Notes under the pieces: model-generated | The model's input: the letters and a program-made list of their open reading frames with translations, nothing else | What the model was told of the DNA's origin: nothing | Database searches by the model: none | Translations under genes and position numbers: made by a program | In this document: piece by piece, positions 8,126-15,227 of the stretch | Layout of the letters: every line of letters begins with the position of its first letter | Position numbering within the stretch: the first letter of the stretch is position 1 | Assembly: GCA_947476855.1 (NCBI GenBank) | Contig: CANJSR010000020.1 | Span: 1-21,822 of the forward strand | Direction of reading: 5' to 3' | DNA: 21,822 nucleotides | Source of the DNA: Acetobacteraceae bacterium | Lineage (GTDB): Bacteria > Pseudomonadota > Alphaproteobacteria > Acetobacterales > Acetobacteraceae

Positions 8126-8944
8126 ATGAACGCGCTCCATCCCCCGTCTTCGTTTCACGATTATCGTTGCGTTTTCATCTCTGATACGCATCTGGGTACT
8201 CGTGGTTGCCGCAGCGATTTTCTGTCGGACTTTCTGAGCAGGATCAGATGCCAGCATCTGTTTCTGGTCGGTGACATCATCGACGGTTGGAGGCTGCGTC
8301 GATCCTGGTACTGGGATGACATGCATGACGAGGTGCTGCGCCAGATCGTCGGAAAATCCCAGTCCGGAACAATCGTGACCTATATCCCTGGAAACCACGA
8401 TGAGATGTTCCGTTCGTGGCTTCCATTGGGTCTGGAAATCGGCGGCATCAGGCTGTGCGCGGAAGCTGAACATGTCACGGCGGATGGCAGAAGGCTGCTG
8501 ATCCTGCATGGGGATGAGTTCGACAGCGTGGTGCGCTACGCCCGCTTTCTGGCGTTGCTGGGGGACTCGGCATACGCGGCGGCTTTGGTCACGAACCGCT
8601 GGTTCAACGCGGTCCGACGCCGGCTGGGCTATCCCTACTGGTCGTTGTCCGCCTGGCTGAAGCGCAAGGTGAAGGGGGCGGCATCGGCGATCGACCGATT
8701 TGAAGTCGCACTTGCATCGGAAGCCCGTCGCCGGGGATTCGATGGCGTGGTCTGCGGCCATATCCATCATGCCGAAATGCGGGACGTGGACGGTATTCTC
8801 TATCTCAACGACGGAGACTGGGTGGAAAGCTGTACGGCGCTGGTCGAGCATCATGATGGGCGGCTGGAACTGATCGACTGGGCGGCTCTCAATCGCCTTT
8901 CGTTCTTTGCACCCAAGGAGACCGTGGTGGTGCAACCTGCCTGA
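8126..8944 (+). CDS. PlcP-like metallophosphoesterase (phospholipase C type; also annotated as UDP-2,3-diacylglucosamine diphosphatase)
   Basis: A cytoplasmic calcineurin-like phosphoesterase of 272 residues. All metal-binding blocks are present: D20-T-H22, the GD at 49-50, GNHD at 89-92, HGD at 128-130, and GHIHH at 211-215. The opening FISDTHLGTRGCRSDF and the closing YLNDGDWVESCTALVEH are the signature, as I recall it, of the PlcP subgroup known from Sinorhizobium meliloti, which cleaves phosphatidylcholine and other phospholipids to diacylglycerol and a phospho-headgroup during phosphate starvation. Many genomes label such proteins as LpxH-like. The adjacent glycosyltransferase gene is the usual partner of plcP, which supports the lipase reading over lipid A synthesis. 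The ATG at 8126 is preferred to an in-frame TTG at 8111; neither has a good ribosome site. Confidence 0.88.
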   Translation: MNALHPPSSFHDYRCVFISDTHLGTRGCRSDFLSDFLSRIRCQHLFLVGDIIDGWRLRRSWYWDDMHDEVLRQIVGKSQSGTIVTYIPGNHDEMFRSWLPLGLEIGGIRLCAEAEHVTADGRRLLILHGDEFDSVVRYARFLALLGDSAYAAALVTNRWFNAVRRRLGYPYWSLSAWLKRKVKGAASAIDRFEVALASEARRRGFDGVVCGHIHHAEMRDVDGILYLNDGDWVESCTALVEHHDGRLELIDWAALNRLSFFAPKETVVVQPA

Positions 8945-8981
8945 CGCGTTCCCCCAGATACTCATCGATGATCCCGGCGGC

Positions 8982-10037
8982 ATGCTTCCACCAGCGCCCT
9001 CATACCGCATCCTGATCGTATCGGATGCGTGGCAACCGCAGGTGAACGGGGTTGTGCGAACCCTGGCAACCGTCACGTCGGAACTCCGTGCCATGGGGCA
9101 TGAGGTGACGGTGATCGGGCCGGATCGGTTCCGGACGGTTCGATGCCCGACCTATCCCGATATCTCGCTTGCCCTGTTTCCGGGCCGCAAGCTGGCGCGC
9201 ATGATCGAGGCGTTTCAGCCGGATGCGCTCCACATCGCGACGGAAGGTCCTCTGGGCCTCGCCGCCCGCCGGTGGGCGATGCGTACCGGGTTTGCTTTCA
9301 CGACAGCATTCCATACTCGCTTCGCCGAGTATCTGAAGGCACGAACGGGCATGCCGCTCGCTCCGGCCTATGCCTGGATGCGTCGCTTTCACCGCGCTGG
9401 CCAGGGCACCATGGTCGCCACGGAGTCGTTGCGCGAGGAACTGGCCGGCCGTGGGTTCATGAACATCCGGCCCTGGTCACGCGGTGTCGATCTGGCGTTG
9501 TTCCGGCCCGAGCCACGCGAGGACTGGGGCTTGCCTCGCCCGATCTTTCTCCATGTCGGCCGTATCGCGGTCGAGAAGAACATTGCCGCCTTTCTGGACC
9601 TCGACCTCCCCGGCTCCAAGGTTGTTGTCGGCGGCGGTCCACTGCTGACGACGTATCGGCGGAAGTATCCGGCCGTGCATTTCACCGGCCCGCGATATGG
9701 CGATGACCTGGCACGCGCCTATGCCGGTGGCGATGTGTTCGTGTTCCCATCCCTGACCGATACGTTCGGGCTGGTGATCCTGGAAGCGCTGGCCTGCGGG
9801 ACGCCTGTCGCGGCGTTCCCCGTGACTGGCCCAAAGGACGTGCTGGCCGGTGCGGGCGGCCTGATCGGGGCTGTCGACCTGGACCTCGGCGCGGCCTGCA
9901 TGCGGGCGTTGCGCGCCGACCGGCAGGCCTGCCGCCGTCATGCGGAGGGGTTTTCCTGGCGGGCCTGCGCCGAGAGTTTCCTTTCCCACCTGGTGCCACT
10001 GATTCCCAACGATACAACCGTGGAGACAAGGACATGA
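8982..10037 (+). CDS. GT4-family glycosyltransferase, probable diacylglycerol glycosyltransferase (Agt-like)
   Basis: A 351-residue GT-B fold enzyme. The N-terminal Rossmann half starts RILIVSDAWQPQVNGVVRTL and includes HIATEGPLG; the C-terminal donor-binding half has FLHVGRIAVEKNI and TDTFGLVILEALACGTPVAA, where the GT4 EX7E motif begins with Asp rather than Glu. This combination is typical of the GT4 subgroup that includes Agrobacterium Agt, which transfers glucose, galactose or glucuronate to diacylglycerol to make phosphorus-free membrane lipids. The gene starts 37 bp after the PlcP-like gene and its stop overlaps the next start (ATGA). The ATG at 8982 aligns with the family N-terminus; an in-frame TTG at 8907 inside the upstream gene is unlikely. 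Donor sugar unknown; a mannosyltransferase role cannot be excluded. Confidence 0.88.
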   Translation: MLPPAPSYRILIVSDAWQPQVNGVVRTLATVTSELRAMGHEVTVIGPDRFRTVRCPTYPDISLALFPGRKLARMIEAFQPDALHIATEGPLGLAARRWAMRTGFAFTTAFHTRFAEYLKARTGMPLAPAYAWMRRFHRAGQGTMVATESLREELAGRGFMNIRPWSRGVDLALFRPEPREDWGLPRPIFLHVGRIAVEKNIAAFLDLDLPGSKVVVGGGPLLTTYRRKYPAVHFTGPRYGDDLARAYAGGDVFVFPSLTDTFGLVILEALACGTPVAAFPVTGPKDVLAGAGGLIGAVDLDLGAACMRALRADRQACRRHAEGFSWRACAESFLSHLVPLIPNDTTVETRT

Positions 10038-10645
10038 GCGATCAAGGCGTGGAGCCCGTGACACACGCATCGCCGATCCGTGGGGTCTCGTTGTTCGTAC
10101 GGCGTTGGCTGGCGAATCCGCTGCGGATGGGGTCCGTGGTTCCGTCGTCGCCCTCGCTGTGCCGCGAGGTGGTGCGCTGCGGCTGGCCTGAGCCGGGCGG
10201 TGTGGTGCTCGACCTTGGCGCGGGCACCGGCGTGATCTCACGCGCGTTCCTGGACGCGGGCCTGCACCCGGAGCGGCTGGTGTCGGTGGAGATCGACCCG
10301 AGCCTGGCCGCCCATCTTCGTGCGACGCTGCCGGGCGTCGAAGTTCTGGCGTGTGATGCCCGCGACCTTCGGGCCCATCTGCCGGCTCGGTTCCAGGGGC
10401 GGGTGACATCCGTTGTCTGCGGCATCCCGCTCGTGCTGTTGCCGCTGGCGCGTCAGCGCGCGTTCATCCAGGCCATCTTCTCGATCGCGCCGGGGCGGGA
10501 CTTTCTGCATTTCAGCTATTGTGTGACCTCGCCCCTGCCGGCTCGCAGGCACGGTCTGATAGCGAAACGAGAGGCCTGGACGCCATTGAACCTGCCGCCA
10601 GCCAGCGTGTGGCGCTACACGCCGGTCCTGGCCGATCGTCACTGA
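10034..10645 (+). CDS. PmtA-like phospholipid N-methyltransferase (class I SAM-dependent)
   Basis: A 203-residue methyltransferase. The opening FVRRWLANPLRMGSVVPSS is the amphipathic N-terminal segment typical of the Rhodobacter-type PmtA/COG3963 group, which methylates phosphatidylethanolamine towards phosphatidylcholine. SAM motif I is VLDLGAGTG (about 58-66), the acidic residue after strand 2 is E86 in VSVEIDP, and motif IV is CGIPLVLLP (129-137). The ATG at 10034 overlaps the glycosyltransferase stop, with GGAG eight bases upstream, so the two are translationally coupled. With the PlcP-like gene and glycosyltransferase it forms a three-gene unit for membrane lipid headgroups. An rRNA adenine dimethylase is the other family with related motifs, but motif IV is not of the N-P-P-[YF] type. 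Substrate untested. Confidence 0.85.
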   Translation: MSDQGVEPVTHASPIRGVSLFVRRWLANPLRMGSVVPSSPSLCREVVRCGWPEPGGVVLDLGAGTGVISRAFLDAGLHPERLVSVEIDPSLAAHLRATLPGVEVLACDARDLRAHLPARFQGRVTSVVCGIPLVLLPLARQRAFIQAIFSIAPGRDFLHFSYCVTSPLPARRHGLIAKREAWTPLNLPPASVWRYTPVLADRH

Positions 10646-10668
10646 GCGAACCCGAACCCCACGAGAAG

Positions 10669-10714
10669 CCGTCACCCCCAGCCTCCGGGTCGCTTGCGCG
10701 GGGGGGTGGTACGG
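10669..10714 (+). terminator. Hairpin after the lipid methyltransferase gene
   Basis: CCGTCACCCCC (10669-10679) can pair with GGGGGTG-GT-ACGG (10702-10714) with a two-base bulge, about 23 bases after the stop codon. There is no T-run, so it is only a candidate terminator. From here to the tRNA the only other structure is a near-palindrome at 10765-10780. Confidence 0.35.
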
Positions 10715-10812
10715 AACGAAACGCGGTCCGGGGGGGAGGATGTGGCATCGATCGCACTTGGTGTGGGGTGAATTCACTCCAACCCACGGACCAGCACCTG
10801 GAAATTTTGGAA

Positions 10813-10830
10813 GTCACTGCGGTCAGTGAC
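10813..10830 (-). terminator. Candidate terminator of tRNA-Gly
   Basis: A perfect 7-bp stem (GTCACTG at 10813-10819 with CAGTGAC at 10824-10830) closes a four-base loop, 16 bases beyond the 3' end of the tRNA read on the minus strand. It is followed on that strand by TTCCAAAATTTCC, which is T-containing but not a clean T-run. Confidence 0.5.
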
Positions 10831-10846
10831 GGATGTTCCAGATCAC

Positions 10847-10921
10847 TGGAGCGGGCGAAGGGATTCGAACCCTCGACCCCAACCTTGGCAAGGTTGTGCT
10901 CTACCCCTGAGCTACGCCCGC
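10847..10921 (-). tRNA. tRNA-Gly (anticodon GCC)
   Basis: Read on the minus strand, the 75 bases fold into a standard cloverleaf. The acceptor stem is GCGGGCG with CGCCCGC, the D arm is GCTC/GAGC, the anticodon stem CAACC/GGTTG holds the loop TTGCCAA with anticodon GCC, and the T arm GAGGG/CCCTT (one G-T pair) holds TTCGAAT. The discriminator base is U and the CCA end is encoded (10847-10849). Several spurious protein frames cross this gene on both strands. Confidence 0.97.
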
Positions 10922-10935
10922 TTCGTGCGGGGCAT

Positions 10936-10964
10936 TGTCTAGAACCTGGCTTTGACGAACGCAA
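10936..10964 (-). promoter_or_regulatory. Candidate sigma-70 promoter of tRNA-Gly
   Basis: On the minus strand TTGCGT (10959-10964) and TAGACA (10936-10941) are spaced by exactly 17 bp, and the tRNA 5' end begins 14 bases after the -10 box. The spacing and position fit a housekeeping promoter for the tRNA. Confidence 0.5.
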
Positions 10965-11094
10965 CCCTCTCGCTGAAGATTTATGCCGCTCATTCACCAC
11001 GTTCTTCGCCAGCCCAGGCCGCACGTCGTACACACCAAAAGGACGCGCCCGGACCCTTCGATCCAGGCAACGTCCCGGTTCCGCCGGCGATGGA

Positions 11095-11253
11095 TTAAAG
11101 CAGGAAGACTCCCATCAGGATCAGCGTCACGACTGACAGGACGGTCGTGATCGTCGTGGCCATCGTGAAGCCGTTCCACATGCGCTGCCGGTCCGCCAGG
11201 AGTTCCTCGGGCGTTTCCGGACCAGTGAAGGTGTTGCTGCCGTGATTGGCCAT
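11095..11253 (-). CDS. aa3-type cytochrome c oxidase subunit IV (small bacterial type)
   Basis: A 52-residue membrane protein starting at the ATG at 11253 (MANHGSNTFTGPETPEELL). The N-terminal half is soluble and acidic with the family pattern PEELLADRQRMWNGF; the C-terminal half is one transmembrane helix (about residues 30-52, TTITTVLSVVTLILMGVFLL). This is the small accessory subunit found with alphaproteobacterial aa3-type cytochrome oxidases; its exact role is unclear. The catalytic cox genes are not in this window, which is common for this gene. A longer in-frame start at 11316 would lie inside purN and adds unrelated sequence. It begins 41 bases after purN on the same strand and could be read through from purMN. 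Confidence 0.85.
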   Translation of the reverse strand: MANHGSNTFTGPETPEELLADRQRMWNGFTMATTITTVLSVVTLILMGVFLL

Positions 11254-11294
11254 GGGTTGTCTCAAGCTCTCTGTTCGATCTGGGTTGTTGATAT

Positions 11295-11936
11295 TTATGG
11301 CAGGTCGCCGCGCCACGGCAAGGGGTTCGCCAGCGCCGCCGTGGCATCCGGGGCCGCCGGCGCGCGCGCCAGGGCGAAGGCGGCCAGCGCGGCCGGATAC
11401 AACGCATGTTCCTGCCGCAGCACGCGTGCGGCCAGGTCATCCTCCGTATCGCCGGCCAGCACGGGCACCGCGGCCTGCGCGAGGATCGGCCCCTCATCCA
11501 TCCCCTGCGTCACCAGGTGCACGGTGCAGCCATGCAGCTTCGCCCCCGCCGCCAGCGCCCGTTCATGGGTGTCGAGTCCCGGGAAGGCGGGCAGCAGGCT
11601 GGGATGGATGTTCAGCATCCGCCCCGCCCAGGCTTCCACCAGGAACGGCGTCAGCAGCCGCATGTAACCGGCGAGGCACACGATCTCGGCCCCCGCCCGC
11701 CGCAGTTCCGCGTCGATCGCTCGTTCATGTTCGGCGCGGTCGCCCTTGAAGGGCCGGTGATCGACCGCCGCCGTCGCCACGCCAGCAGCGGCCGCGACCG
11801 CCAGGCCGCCCGCGTCTGGCCGGTTCGACAGCACCAGGACGATCTCGGCCGGGAAGCCGGGGTCGCGCGCGGCCTCCAGCAGGGCTGCCATGTTCGACCC
11901 GCGCCCGCTGATCAGGATGCCGACGCGGCGTTTCAT
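11295..11936 (-). CDS. purN: Phosphoribosylglycinamide formyltransferase
   Basis: Third step of de novo purine synthesis: transfers the formyl group of 10-formyltetrahydrofolate to GAR in the cytoplasm. The 213-residue protein opens with VGILISGRGSNMAALL, the phosphate-binding loop. The catalytic triad is visible: N109 and H111 in NIHPSLLP and D147 in GMDEGP. The length is normal with a slightly extended Ala/Pro-rich tail. It starts 10 bases after the purM stop codon on the same strand, the usual purMN operon order. This formate-independent enzyme uses folate; a PurT alternative is not in the window. Confidence 0.97.
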   Translation of the reverse strand: MKRRVGILISGRGSNMAALLEAARDPGFPAEIVLVLSNRPDAGGLAVAAAAGVATAAVDHRPFKGDRAEHERAIDAELRRAGAEIVCLAGYMRLLTPFLVEAWAGRMLNIHPSLLPAFPGLDTHERALAAGAKLHGCTVHLVTQGMDEGPILAQAAVPVLAGDTEDDLAARVLRQEHALYPAALAAFALARAPAAPDATAALANPLPWRGDLP

Positions 11937-11946
11937 GCGCTTGTGC

Positions 11947-13026
11947 TCAAGCCAGCCAGCCGGCCGGTGGGTCGATCAGCACCGATGCCTCGCCCTCGGC
12001 GGCGACGATGGTGCCCAGCGGGCTGACGGTCTCACCGGCCTCGGTCAGGACGCGCGTGGCGGCTTCCGCGTCGGTCACGACCACGGCCATGCCGATGCCG
12101 CAGTTGAACACGCGCAGCATCTCCCGCGGGTCGATGCCGCCGGCGCGGGCCAGCCATGCGAAGACCGGCGGCACCGGCCAGCCGGTCGTCACGGCGGCGG
12201 CCAGCCCGTCGGGCAGCACGCGGGGCAGGTTACCCACCAGCCCACCGCCGGTGATATGGGCGGCCGCCTTCAGCAGCCCGGCCCGGTGCAGCGCCAGCAG
12301 GGACTTCACGTAGATCCGCGTGGGCGTCATCAGCGCCTGGCCCAGCGTCTGCCCGGGGGCGAATGGGGCGGGGGCGTTCCAGCCGAGGCCGCTCGCCGCG
12401 ACGACGCGCCGGACCAGGGAGTAGCCGTTGGAGTGGACGCCCGTGCTCGCCAGCCCCAGCACCGCGTCGCCGGCCGCGACTCCGGTCGGCAGCAGCCCGT
12501 CACGTTCCGCCGCGCCGACGGCGAAGCCGGCCAGGTCGTAGTCGCCGCTGTCATACATGCCTGGCATCTCGGCGGTTTCGCCGCCGACCAGGGCGCAGCC
12601 GGCCTGCCGGCAGCCCTCGGCGATGCCTGAGATCACCGCCTGGGCCTGCGTTACGTCCAGCTTGCCGGTCGCGAAATAGTCCAGGAAGAACAAAGGTTCG
12701 GCGCCCTGGACCACCAGGTCGTTGACGCACATCGCCACCAGGTCGATGCCGACCGTGTCATGGATGCCGGTGTCGATGGCGATCTTCAGCTTGGTCCCGA
12801 CGCCGTCGGTGGACGACACCAGGACGGGGTCCTTGAACCCGGCCTCCTTCAGGTCGAACAGCGCGCCGAAGCCGCCGAGGCCGCCCATCACGCCGCTGCG
12901 GCGGGTGGATCGGGCGAGGGGCTTGATCGCCTCGACAAGCGCGTCGCCGGCGTCGATATCCACGCCCGCGGAGCGGTAGTCGAGGCCGTTCGTGGCGACC
13001 GGAGGCTCGCGATCTGCACTGGTCAT
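11947..13026 (-). CDS. purM: Phosphoribosylformylglycinamidine cyclo-ligase (AIR synthetase)
   Basis: Fifth step of purine synthesis: ATP-dependent closure of FGAM to AIR. The ATG at 13026 gives 359 residues and is preceded by TGAGGG at good spacing; upstream in-frame codons to 13206 are low-complexity sequence. Visible family blocks are [18 protein letters not shown] at the N-terminus, [14 protein letters not shown], the [19 protein letters not shown] segment, [11 protein letters not shown], and the C-terminal [16 protein letters not shown]. It is the first gene of a purMN unit and is divergent from the pgsA-like gene across a 489-bp gap. No PurR box or riboswitch is recognisable in that gap. 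Confidence 0.97.
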   Translation of the reverse strand: MTSADREPPVATNGLDYRSAGVDIDAGDALVEAIKPLARSTRRSGVMGGLGGFGALFDLKEAGFKDPVLVSSTDGVGTKLKIAIDTGIHDTVGIDLVAMCVNDLVVQGAEPLFFLDYFATGKLDVTQAQAVISGIAEGCRQAGCALVGGETAEMPGMYDSGDYDLAGFAVGAAERDGLLPTGVAAGDAVLGLASTGVHSNGYSLVRRVVAASGLGWNAPAPFAPGQTLGQALMTPTRIYVKSLLALHRAGLLKAAAHITGGGLVGNLPRVLPDGLAAAVTTGWPVPPVFAWLARAGGIDPREMLRVFNCGIGMAVVVTDAEAATRVLTEAGETVSPLGTIVAAEGEASVLIDPPAGWLA

Positions 13027-13201
13027 GGCGGCCCTCAATACGGTAAGCGGGTTGTTTGAGGCGGTCACAAACCACAAGCCGCCGATGGATGGCAATGTTG
13101 GGTCAGGGCGCACTCCGGGAAATGGCGAACGGGCAGCCGGTGATGCCGGATGCCAGCCGGTCCCTGATGCCTGGTTTTTCGGGTCTGGGTGGGGCGGATT
13201 T

Positions 13202-13218
13202 CTCACCGGACATGGGGT
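13202..13218 (+). repeat. 17-bp direct repeat, copy 1
   Basis: CTCACCGGACATGGGGT, identical to the copy at 13374-13390. Similarity continues to the right (GGGGTTGCACCA here, GGGGTAGCGCCA in copy 2). Confidence 0.8.
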
Positions 13219-13373
13219 TGCACCATCGTGAAAAAGCGCGGGAGCGGGGCAGGGGGGGCGACGGGCGTTGCCGCCGGCTTCGCGGCACCGATCTTCACCG
13301 GCATAAGCCCGGCGATGACGGCGAGGGGGTACCCTCCGCTCGCCCCCGCGGACGACCGGCCCCGGCCCGTTTC

Positions 13374-13390
13374 CTCACCGGACATGGGGT
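13374..13390 (+). repeat. 17-bp direct repeat, copy 2
   Basis: CTCACCGGACATGGGGT, identical to the copy at 13202-13218. Both copies lie in the purM/pgsA gap, the second about 125 bp before the pgsA-like start. Confidence 0.8.
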
Positions 13391-13515
13391 AGCGCCAGCA
13401 AAGAAATTCCACGCCCCCCGCCCAGGGGCACCCTGCGTTCGTCATTTGTTCCAATCTACTTCACGCCGGACCCCCAAGGCAACCGCGGCGAGCCCGCTCA
13501 TCGACACGGCCCCCC

Positions 13516-14079
13516 ATGCCTGACGGGTCCCAGTTCTCCTCTGGCACGTCCAGCGTCGTCTTCACGCTGCCCAATATCGTCACCTTCGCGCGCCTCTGCG
13601 CCGTGCCGCTGGCCTTCTGGCTCGTCCTTGAACACCGCCTGGCCGAGGCGTTCTTCCTGTTCGTCGCCGCCGGCGTGTCCGACGCGGTGGATGGCTGGCT
13701 CGCCCGCCGCTATGGCGGCAACGCGATCGGCGCCGTGCTCGACCCGGTGGCGGACAAGACTCTGCTGGTCACGATGTATGTCACCCTCGCCGCGGTCGGC
13801 GTCATCCCGGTCTGGCTGGCGATCCTGGTGGTGTTCCGCGACCTCGTGATCGTGGGGGGCGTCATCGTCCTCGCCGTCCTCGGCCATCCGATCGAGATAC
13901 GGCCGCTCTATATTTCCAAGCTCAACACCGTCTTCCAGATCCTGCTGATCGCCACCACCCTGCTGATCTCGGGGTTCGAACTGACGATTCCCTACCTCGC
14001 CCAGGGCCTGGCCTGGGTGGTCGCGGCCACGACCTTCGCCTCCGGCGCCGCCTATGTCTGGTCGACCGCGCGTGGCTAG
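13516..14079 (+). CDS. CDP-alcohol phosphatidyltransferase (PgsA-like; phosphatidylglycerophosphate or cardiolipin synthase)
   Basis: A 187-residue integral membrane enzyme that joins a CDP-linked lipid to a sugar alcohol or glycerol phosphate. The signature DAVDGWLARRYGG followed by GAVLDPVADK supplies the four aspartates and the AR pair of the family. The spacing between AR and the next motif Gly is seven residues rather than the usual eight, a small oddity. About five hydrophobic segments are visible (near 20-40, 45-60, 85-105, 108-125, 140-180), and TLPNIVTFARL at the N-terminus is typical of PgsA and CMP-forming cardiolipin synthases. It is the first gene of a plus-strand run with the permease gene overlapping its end. 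Which lipid it makes cannot be decided from sequence. Confidence 0.9.
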   Translation: MPDGSQFSSGTSSVVFTLPNIVTFARLCAVPLAFWLVLEHRLAEAFFLFVAAGVSDAVDGWLARRYGGNAIGAVLDPVADKTLLVTMYVTLAAVGVIPVWLAILVVFRDLVIVGGVIVLAVLGHPIEIRPLYISKLNTVFQILLIATTLLISGFELTIPYLAQGLAWVVAATTFASGAAYVWSTARG

Positions 14080-15214
14080 CGCCCCGTCGCGCGAAACGGT
14101 CCCTTCCACTCCGCCGGAGGAAAACCCGGCCGCCCTGATCCGCCCCACCCGCGCGCAGCGGATCGGCCTCGGCGTCGGGCTGCTGGTGGGGCTGTGGCTC
14201 GCGCTCGATCTGTTCGCCTCGATCCTGGCGCCCTTCGTCGCCGCGGCGGTGATCGCCTATGCGCTCGATCCGCCGACCTCCCGCCTGTCCCGCCTCGGCC
14301 TGCCGCGCGGCGTCGTGGCGTTGTTCATGATCTTCGCCCTGCTGTTGGGCGTGCTGATGTTCGCCCTGCTGCTGTATCCGCTGCTGATCGCGCAGGTCGG
14401 GCTGCTGGTCTTCCGCATCCCGCAATACGCCACCCTGCTGCAGGGCTGGGCCAGCAACGTCCTGTCGGACCTGCAGGAGCATTTCGGCTCCGACGTCGTC
14501 AACGACCGCATCCGCGAACTGATCGCGGGCCAGGCCGCCGCCATGCTGCGGGTCCTGCTGTCCACCGTCACCGGCCTGATCGGCAGCGGCTTCGCGCTGT
14601 TCAATCTGCTCAGCCTCGCGGTCGTGACGCCGGTCGTCGGGTTCTATCTGCTGCGCGACTGGCAGGTGGTGATCGAGCGGGTCGATTCCTGGCTGCCGCT
14701 GCGCTACCGCGATGTCATCCGGGCACAGGCGACCGAGGTCGACCGCATCCTCTCGGCCTGGGTGCGCGGGCAGGCGATGTGCTGCATGATCCTGGCGCTG
14801 TTCTATGCCTTCGGGCTGACGATGGTGGGCCTCGACCTGGGGCTGGTGGTGGGGCTGTCGGCCGGCATCCTGTCCTTCATCCCCTATGTCGGCTCGATCT
14901 CGGGCGCGCTGACCTCCCTGGGCCTGGCACTGGCGCAGTTCCCGGACTGGCGCGGCGTCACCCTGGTCGGCGGCGTGCTGGTGATCGGCCATATCCTGGA
15001 AGGCTATGTCCTGTATCCGCGCTTTCTGGGCGACCGGGTGGAGCTGCCGGCGGTCTGGGTCATTTTCGCCCTGTTCGCCGGCGCCGCGGCCTTCGGTTTC
15101 CTGGGCGTGATGCTGGCCGTCCCAGTGGCGGCGACGATCGGCGTGTTGTGTCGCTTCTGGTTGCGCCGCTATCTGAGCAGCTCGCTCTATCTGGACCCGC
15201 CGGCCCGCCCATGA
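14054..15214 (+). CDS. AI-2E transporter family protein (PerM/YdiK-like permease)
   Basis: A polytopic inner-membrane protein of up to 386 residues, of the PF01594 family; members have been linked to quorum-signal export or ion antiport, but most are of unknown function. There are paired N-terminal helices (GLGVGLLVGLWLALDLFAS and the segment up to about residue 65), a central soluble region with VDSWLPLRYRD, and several C-terminal helices with the conserved FIPYVGSISGA and the EGYVLYPRFLGDRVELPA block. The ATG at 14054 overlaps the pgsA-like gene by 26 bases; a GTG at 14072 overlaps it by eight and is equally possible. The gene sits in the usual place upstream of the hda-like gene. The substrate cannot be inferred. 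Confidence 0.9.
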   Translation: MSGRPRVASAPSRETVPSTPPEENPAALIRPTRAQRIGLGVGLLVGLWLALDLFASILAPFVAAAVIAYALDPPTSRLSRLGLPRGVVALFMIFALLLGVLMFALLLYPLLIAQVGLLVFRIPQYATLLQGWASNVLSDLQEHFGSDVVNDRIRELIAGQAAAMLRVLLSTVTGLIGSGFALFNLLSLAVVTPVVGFYLLRDWQVVIERVDSWLPLRYRDVIRAQATEVDRILSAWVRGQAMCCMILALFYAFGLTMVGLDLGLVVGLSAGILSFIPYVGSISGALTSLGLALAQFPDWRGVTLVGGVLVIGHILEGYVLYPRFLGDRVELPAVWVIFALFAGAAAFGFLGVMLAVPVAATIGVLCRFWLRRYLSSSLYLDPPARP

Positions 15215-15227
15215 TCGTCTGCTTCCA

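Larger units (their letters stand above)
13027..13515. other. 489-bp divergent intergenic region with short direct repeats
   Basis: This gap between purM and the pgsA-like gene is unusually long for the window and holds no convincing gene. It contains two copies of CTCACCGGACATGGGGT (13202-13218 and 13374-13390), 172 bp apart, with weaker similarity extending a few bases each side. It also holds CCGGCATAAGCCCGGCGATG (from about 13298), which can fold and resembles palindromic intergenic repeats of other alphaproteobacteria, and a homopolymeric G/C tract near 13245. Promoters for purM and the pgsA unit should lie here, but I cannot pick them out with confidence. Confidence 0.6.

Noticed and set aside
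7912..8184. 90-codon plus-strand frame in the kinase/lipase gap
   Set aside because: No family resemblance and it runs out of frame into the PlcP-like gene; the AT-richer composition fits a promoter region better.
8108..9094. 328-codon minus-strand frame opposite the PlcP-like gene
   Set aside because: No recognisable motifs and it lies entirely over a well-supported metallophosphoesterase gene and the start of the glycosyltransferase.
11095..11316. Longer 73-residue form of cytochrome oxidase subunit IV
   Set aside because: The extra 21 residues overlap the end of purN and are not part of the family; the ATG at 11253 fits the known N-terminus.
13103..13454. Minus-strand frames in the purM/pgsA gap sharing a PMSGE peptide
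   Set aside because: The shared peptide simply reflects the 17-bp DNA repeat; the frames have low-complexity sequence and no ribosome sites.
13922..14992. 356-codon minus-strand frame rich in Gln, Asp and His
   Set aside because: Antisense shadow of the permease and pgsA-like genes, whose membrane segments reverse into such composition.
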